NCBI GenBank assembly: GCA_003220195.1
Contig: QHRT01000267.1
Coordinates: forward strand, 1 to 16,776
Origin: Candidatus Rokuibacteriota bacterium
GTDB taxonomy: Bacteria > Methylomirabilota > Methylomirabilia > Rokubacteriales > CSP1-6
DNA: 16,776 nt
Direction of reading: 5' to 3'
The notes under the pieces are model-generated. The model was not told where the DNA came from and made no database searches. It saw only the letters and a program-made list of their open reading frames with translations. Below, piece by piece: positions 14,900 to 16,776 of the stretch. Positions within the stretch are counted from its first letter, which is position 1. Each line of letters begins with the position of its first letter. Position numbers and translations under genes: made by a program.

Positions 14900-16012
14900 T
14901 TGAAAGACCTGGCCATTCCCACGTGCTTCGACTCCGTCCCGCATCGCGAGATGCTCGCCGAGTATCCGATCGCTTCGTCTCCGTGATGAAGCGCGCCTGG
15001 GAGATTCCCTTCTACCGCCGGCTGTGGAGCGGAGCCGGGTTGACGCCCGCCGACGTGCGAAGCCTCGACGACATCGAGCGGCTTCCCACCTACTCGAAGG
15101 CCGATCTGATGCGGAGCGTCGACGAGCACCCGCCGTTCGGCGACTTCCACGGCATGGAAAGCTTCGGCGGCGAGCCGCGCCCGGTCATCGTGTTCCAGAC
15201 GACGAGCGGAACGACCGGCAAGCCCTTGCCGCTGCTGTACGGGCCGAAGAGCCGCGAGATGCAGAATCTCCTGCTGGCGCGCGCGTACCTGCTCCAGGGG
15301 CTGCGCGCGTCGGACATCGTGCAGTCGGTGTACGCCCATGGCCTCGTCAACGGCGGCCACTACGTGCGCGAGACGTTTCTCCACTTCACCAGCGCGCTGT
15401 TCATCTCGGCCGGCACCGGCGTCGAGACGCGCTCACGGGCGCAGGTCGAGCCTCGCCGACGTCGCGCGAGAGATGGGGATCGTGCCCGGGCGCGACGTCA
15501 AGATCCGGATGATCGTGGGGCAGCTCGGCGGTGAATCACGAGCCGCGCTGGGCGACGCGTGGGCCGGCGCTGAGAGGCGCGCGGACGCGCCTGAGGGGCG
15601 CGCGGACGCGCCTGGAGTATTCGACTGGTACGGCGTCGCCGACGCCGGCGTCGTCGCCGCCGAAGGTCCCGATCACGCGGGGCTCTATCTCTGGGAAGAC
15701 GCGCATCACGTCGAGATCCTCGACGTGGACAGCGGCGCTCCCGTCGTCGACGGGAGGCCCGGCAACGTGTGCGTGACGGTCCTCTTCAAGGACGACGTGT
15801 TCCCGATGGTGCGCTACAACACGAACGACGTCTCGGCGATCGATCCCTCGCCGTCGCCGCTCGGGCTGCCGCTCCGTCGCCTGACGGGTGTCGTCGGCCG
15901 CAGCGACAACATGATCAAGCTCCGCGGCATCAACGTCTACCCGACGGCGATCGGCGAGATGCTGCAGGGCCCGCCCGGCGTGACGGGCGAGTACCTCTGC
16001 CGCGTGGCTCGT
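14900..16012 (+). pseudogene. PaaK-like phenylacetate-CoA ligase family pseudogene (frameshifts, insertion, lost C-terminus)
   Basis: Three pieces in two frames rebuild an adenylate-forming CoA ligase. Piece 1 (14921-14968) reads FDSVPHREMLAEYP. Piece 2 (about 14968-15450) reads DRFVSVMKRAWEIPFYRRLW and includes the ATP-binding loop QTTSGTTGKPLPLLYGPKSR and LVNGGHYVRETFLHFTSALF. Piece 3 (15449-16012) reads SLADVAREMGIVPGRDVKIR, then VFDWYGVADAG, LFKDDVFPMVRYNTNDV, GRSDNMIKLRGINVYPTAIG and GEYLCRVAR. Each frame change coincides with missing family sequence, by my recollection about 20-25 residues each. Before VFDWYG there are 14 extra residues from a tandem repeat. After GEYLCRVAR the C-terminal domain is absent. 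Start uncertain: a TTG at 14900 is in frame, no clear Shine-Dalgarno. Family enzymes activate aryl or other carboxylic acids with ATP and CoA; this copy is unlikely to work. Confidence 0.75.
15572..15613 (+). repeat. Two tandem 21-bp repeats with a palindromic core
   Basis: Copies at 15572-15592 and 15593-15613 differ at one base (A/G at position 4). Each contains the perfect hairpin core GGCGCGCGGACGCGCC (6-bp stem, CGGA loop; the first copy extends to 7 bp). The pair adds 14 codons (ERRADAP, EGRADAP) in frame just before the conserved VFDWYG of the ligase relic, where the family has no such insert. It could be a small palindromic element that duplicated after insertion. Confidence 0.8.
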
Positions 16013-16020
16013 TCGATGAA

Positions 16021-16047
16021 TTCTCCCAGCGTCGGCATCTGGGAGAA
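16021..16047. terminator. Perfect 9-bp inverted repeat at the end of the HicB-like gene
   Basis: TTCTCCCAG (16021-16029) pairs with CTGGGAGAA (16039-16047) across a 9-base loop. It starts 13 bases after the stop of the minus-strand HicB-like gene, and 9 bases beyond the last ligase homology on the plus strand. Neither side has a clear T run, so it is either a weak bidirectional terminator between convergent units or a repeat marking a rearrangement junction. Confidence 0.4.
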
Positions 16048-16059
16048 CCGCGCCACTGT

Positions 16060-16407
16060 TTACGCGGCGGGTTTTGCGACGAGGATGCGAGTGGTGGCTG
16101 GAATGCGGTGTCGCGCTGCCGGCGCAGAGATGATCTGCGTCGGCAACTCTACGGGCGCACGCTCGTACCACTGGCGGTACTTCTCAGGGGCGGGCGGCAG
16201 ATCAGCGAATGGTTTCATCTTGTGGTGCTGCCGAACGACGATGTGACTCTGAACGAGCCGCGCGAATTCCTCGTAAAGCTCCGCCAGTGAATGGCCGTGG
16301 ACACCGAGCGCATAGTCGACTGAATGCGCGCAGAGGGTGCCGTCGTCGTCCTGAAAGACGATGACACGGAGCGGCTGTTCGAGTACGTCGAGCGATGTGT
16401 CGGGCAT
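16060..16407 (-). CDS. Small HicB-like hypothetical protein
   Basis: A 115-residue protein starting MPDTSLDVLEQPLRVIVFQD. The core LRVIVFQDDDGTLCAHSVDY followed by ALGVHGHSLAELYEEFARLV has the strand-strand-helix pattern of HicB antitoxin-like domains (charged DDG turn, then G-H-S before a helix). KPFADLPPAPEKYRQWYERA after it resembles a motif I associate with stand-alone HicB-like hypothetical proteins. No HicA toxin is next to it, so a toxin-antitoxin role is not supported. I chose ATG 16407 over the in-frame ATG at 16470, because the extra N-terminal residues are Arg-rich and look non-coding, and AGAAGAGA directly precedes 16407. It lies 156 bases downstream of the minus-strand ligase end, in the same direction. 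Confidence 0.6.
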   Translation of the reverse strand: MPDTSLDVLEQPLRVIVFQDDDGTLCAHSVDYALGVHGHSLAELYEEFARLVQSHIVVRQHHKMKPFADLPPAPEKYRQWYERAPVELPTQIISAPAARHRIPATTRILVAKPAA

Positions 16408-16563
16408 TCTCTTCTGGCCGCGTCCTGCGCGGCCTACCGGGCGCGATGCTGAGCGCCTGGTCGGATTCATGATATGTGGCGGCGCTGCCTGATGGCAAAT
16501 CGAGCGGAGCCTTTCGGGCCGGGCTCCTTGCTGTTCAAATCCGGAGGAACCCCCTTCGACGAG
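16408..16563. other. Gap between the minus-strand ligase end and the HicB-like gene, with one hairpin
   Basis: No gene is visible. GGAGCC (16506-16511) and GGCTCC (16522-16527) form a 6-bp stem with a 10-base loop. On the minus strand this lies 36 bases after the ligase stop and could weakly terminate it, although no U tract follows. GTTCAAATCC at 16533-16542 resembles a tRNA T-loop, but no tRNA fold surrounds it. Confidence 0.3.
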
Positions 16564-16776
16564 CTACCGCTCGAAGCGGTTGTGGATCAGGCGGACCGGC
16601 TTCTGCTGTGCTCCGGCGCCCGTCAACGGCAAGAGCGAGCCCGGATCGACGATCTCGACCAGCACGTCGACGCCGAGGCGGCGCTTGAACAGCTCGCGGT
16701 AGGACGCCATCAACGACGGGCGGTCGGCCGGGTCGCCGCGCACCTCGATCAGCACCGTCATCTCGTCGCGTCCGCG
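16564..16776 (-). CDS. C-terminal end of a PaaK-like CoA ligase, partial at the right edge
   Basis: The visible 70 residues, open at the right edge, read RGRDEMTVLIEVRGD, SLMASYRELFKRRLGVDVLV, EIVDPGSLLPLTGAGAQQKP and VRLIHNRFER, then TAG. This is the C-terminal lid domain of phenylacetate-CoA ligase family enzymes, with the typical KRRLGVDV and LTG...QQKPVRL patterns. The Met at 16761 is internal, because homology (RGRDE) continues upstream of it to the edge. It is the same domain missing from the plus-strand relic. It may be the end of an intact convergent paralogue, or the inverted 3' end of that same gene. Confidence 0.75.
   Translation of the reverse strand, partial: RGRDEMTVLIEVRGDPADRPSLMASYRELFKRRLGVDVLVEIVDPGSLLPLTGAGAQQKPVRLIHNRFER

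Noticed and set aside
16060..16246. Continuation of the plus-strand ligase frame past 16012
   Set aside because: After GEYLCRVAR the translation loses family resemblance and is antisense to the HicB-like gene.
16060..16407. HicAB toxin-antitoxin module
   Set aside because: Only a HicB-like fold is suggested. No HicA-like small basic protein is found on either side.
16471..16563. Possible tRNA 3' half or attachment site (GTTCAAATCC at 16533)
   Set aside because: The flanking bases do not form a T-arm stem or an acceptor stem, and no D-arm or anticodon arm is present upstream.
16476..16688. Plus-strand frame of 70 codons at the right end
   Set aside because: It is antisense to the ligase C-terminus and Arg/Ser-rich, with no supporting start site.

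Overview
The window is a high-G+C bacterial chromosome segment with long, almost gapless genes and many 4-base start/stop overlaps. Gene content (Pil-Chp-like chemosensory operon, MdtBC-like RND efflux, PaaK-like CoA ligase) fits a Gram-negative soil-type bacterium. An Acidobacteriota/Vicinamibacteria-like source is my guess from protein style, not something the sequence proves.

Region A (1-7024, all minus strand) is a chemosensory operon. A promoter with a perfect -35 (TTGACA, 17-bp spacer) lies at 6996-7024. It drives, in order, a PilH-like single-domain response regulator, a CheW/PilI-like adaptor, a PilJ-like chemoreceptor with a large periplasmic sensor, a hybrid CheA (two HPt domains, kinase core, CheW domain, receiver), and a protein with an MshEN (GspE/PilB N-terminal) domain that runs off the left edge. 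Each gene overlaps the next by 1-4 bases (GTGA, ATGA, GTGA, TGATG), so the set is probably co-translated. The set resembles Pil-Chp systems that control type IV pili. The MshEN protein carries the two-part cyclic-di-GMP-binding motif and suggests a second-messenger link.

Region B (7084-14791, minus strand) is an RND tripartite efflux operon in the order MdtB-like pump, MdtC-like pump, MdtA-like lipoprotein adaptor. No outer-membrane factor is in the window. The MdtC-like gene is broken: about 34 bases are missing just after its first membrane helix, which causes a frameshift and a stop. The adaptor is preceded by a 5-codon minigene whose stop overlaps the adaptor start.

Region C (14792-16776) is decayed or rearranged. 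A plus-strand PaaK-like CoA ligase is a pseudogene, with two probable internal deletions that change frame, an in-frame insertion of a tandem 21-bp palindromic repeat, and a missing C-terminus. Just that missing C-terminal segment appears on the minus strand at the right edge. Between the two pieces sits a small HicB-like gene on the minus strand. An inversion, a second convergent copy, or a chimeric assembly could explain this. A 16-codon relic resembling an MFS transporter N-terminus lies at 7014-7061 between regions A and B.

No rRNA, tRNA, CRISPR array or insertion sequence was seen. The strongest leads are the MshEN protein closing a Chp operon and the cluster of short deletions and rearrangements in Regions B and C.
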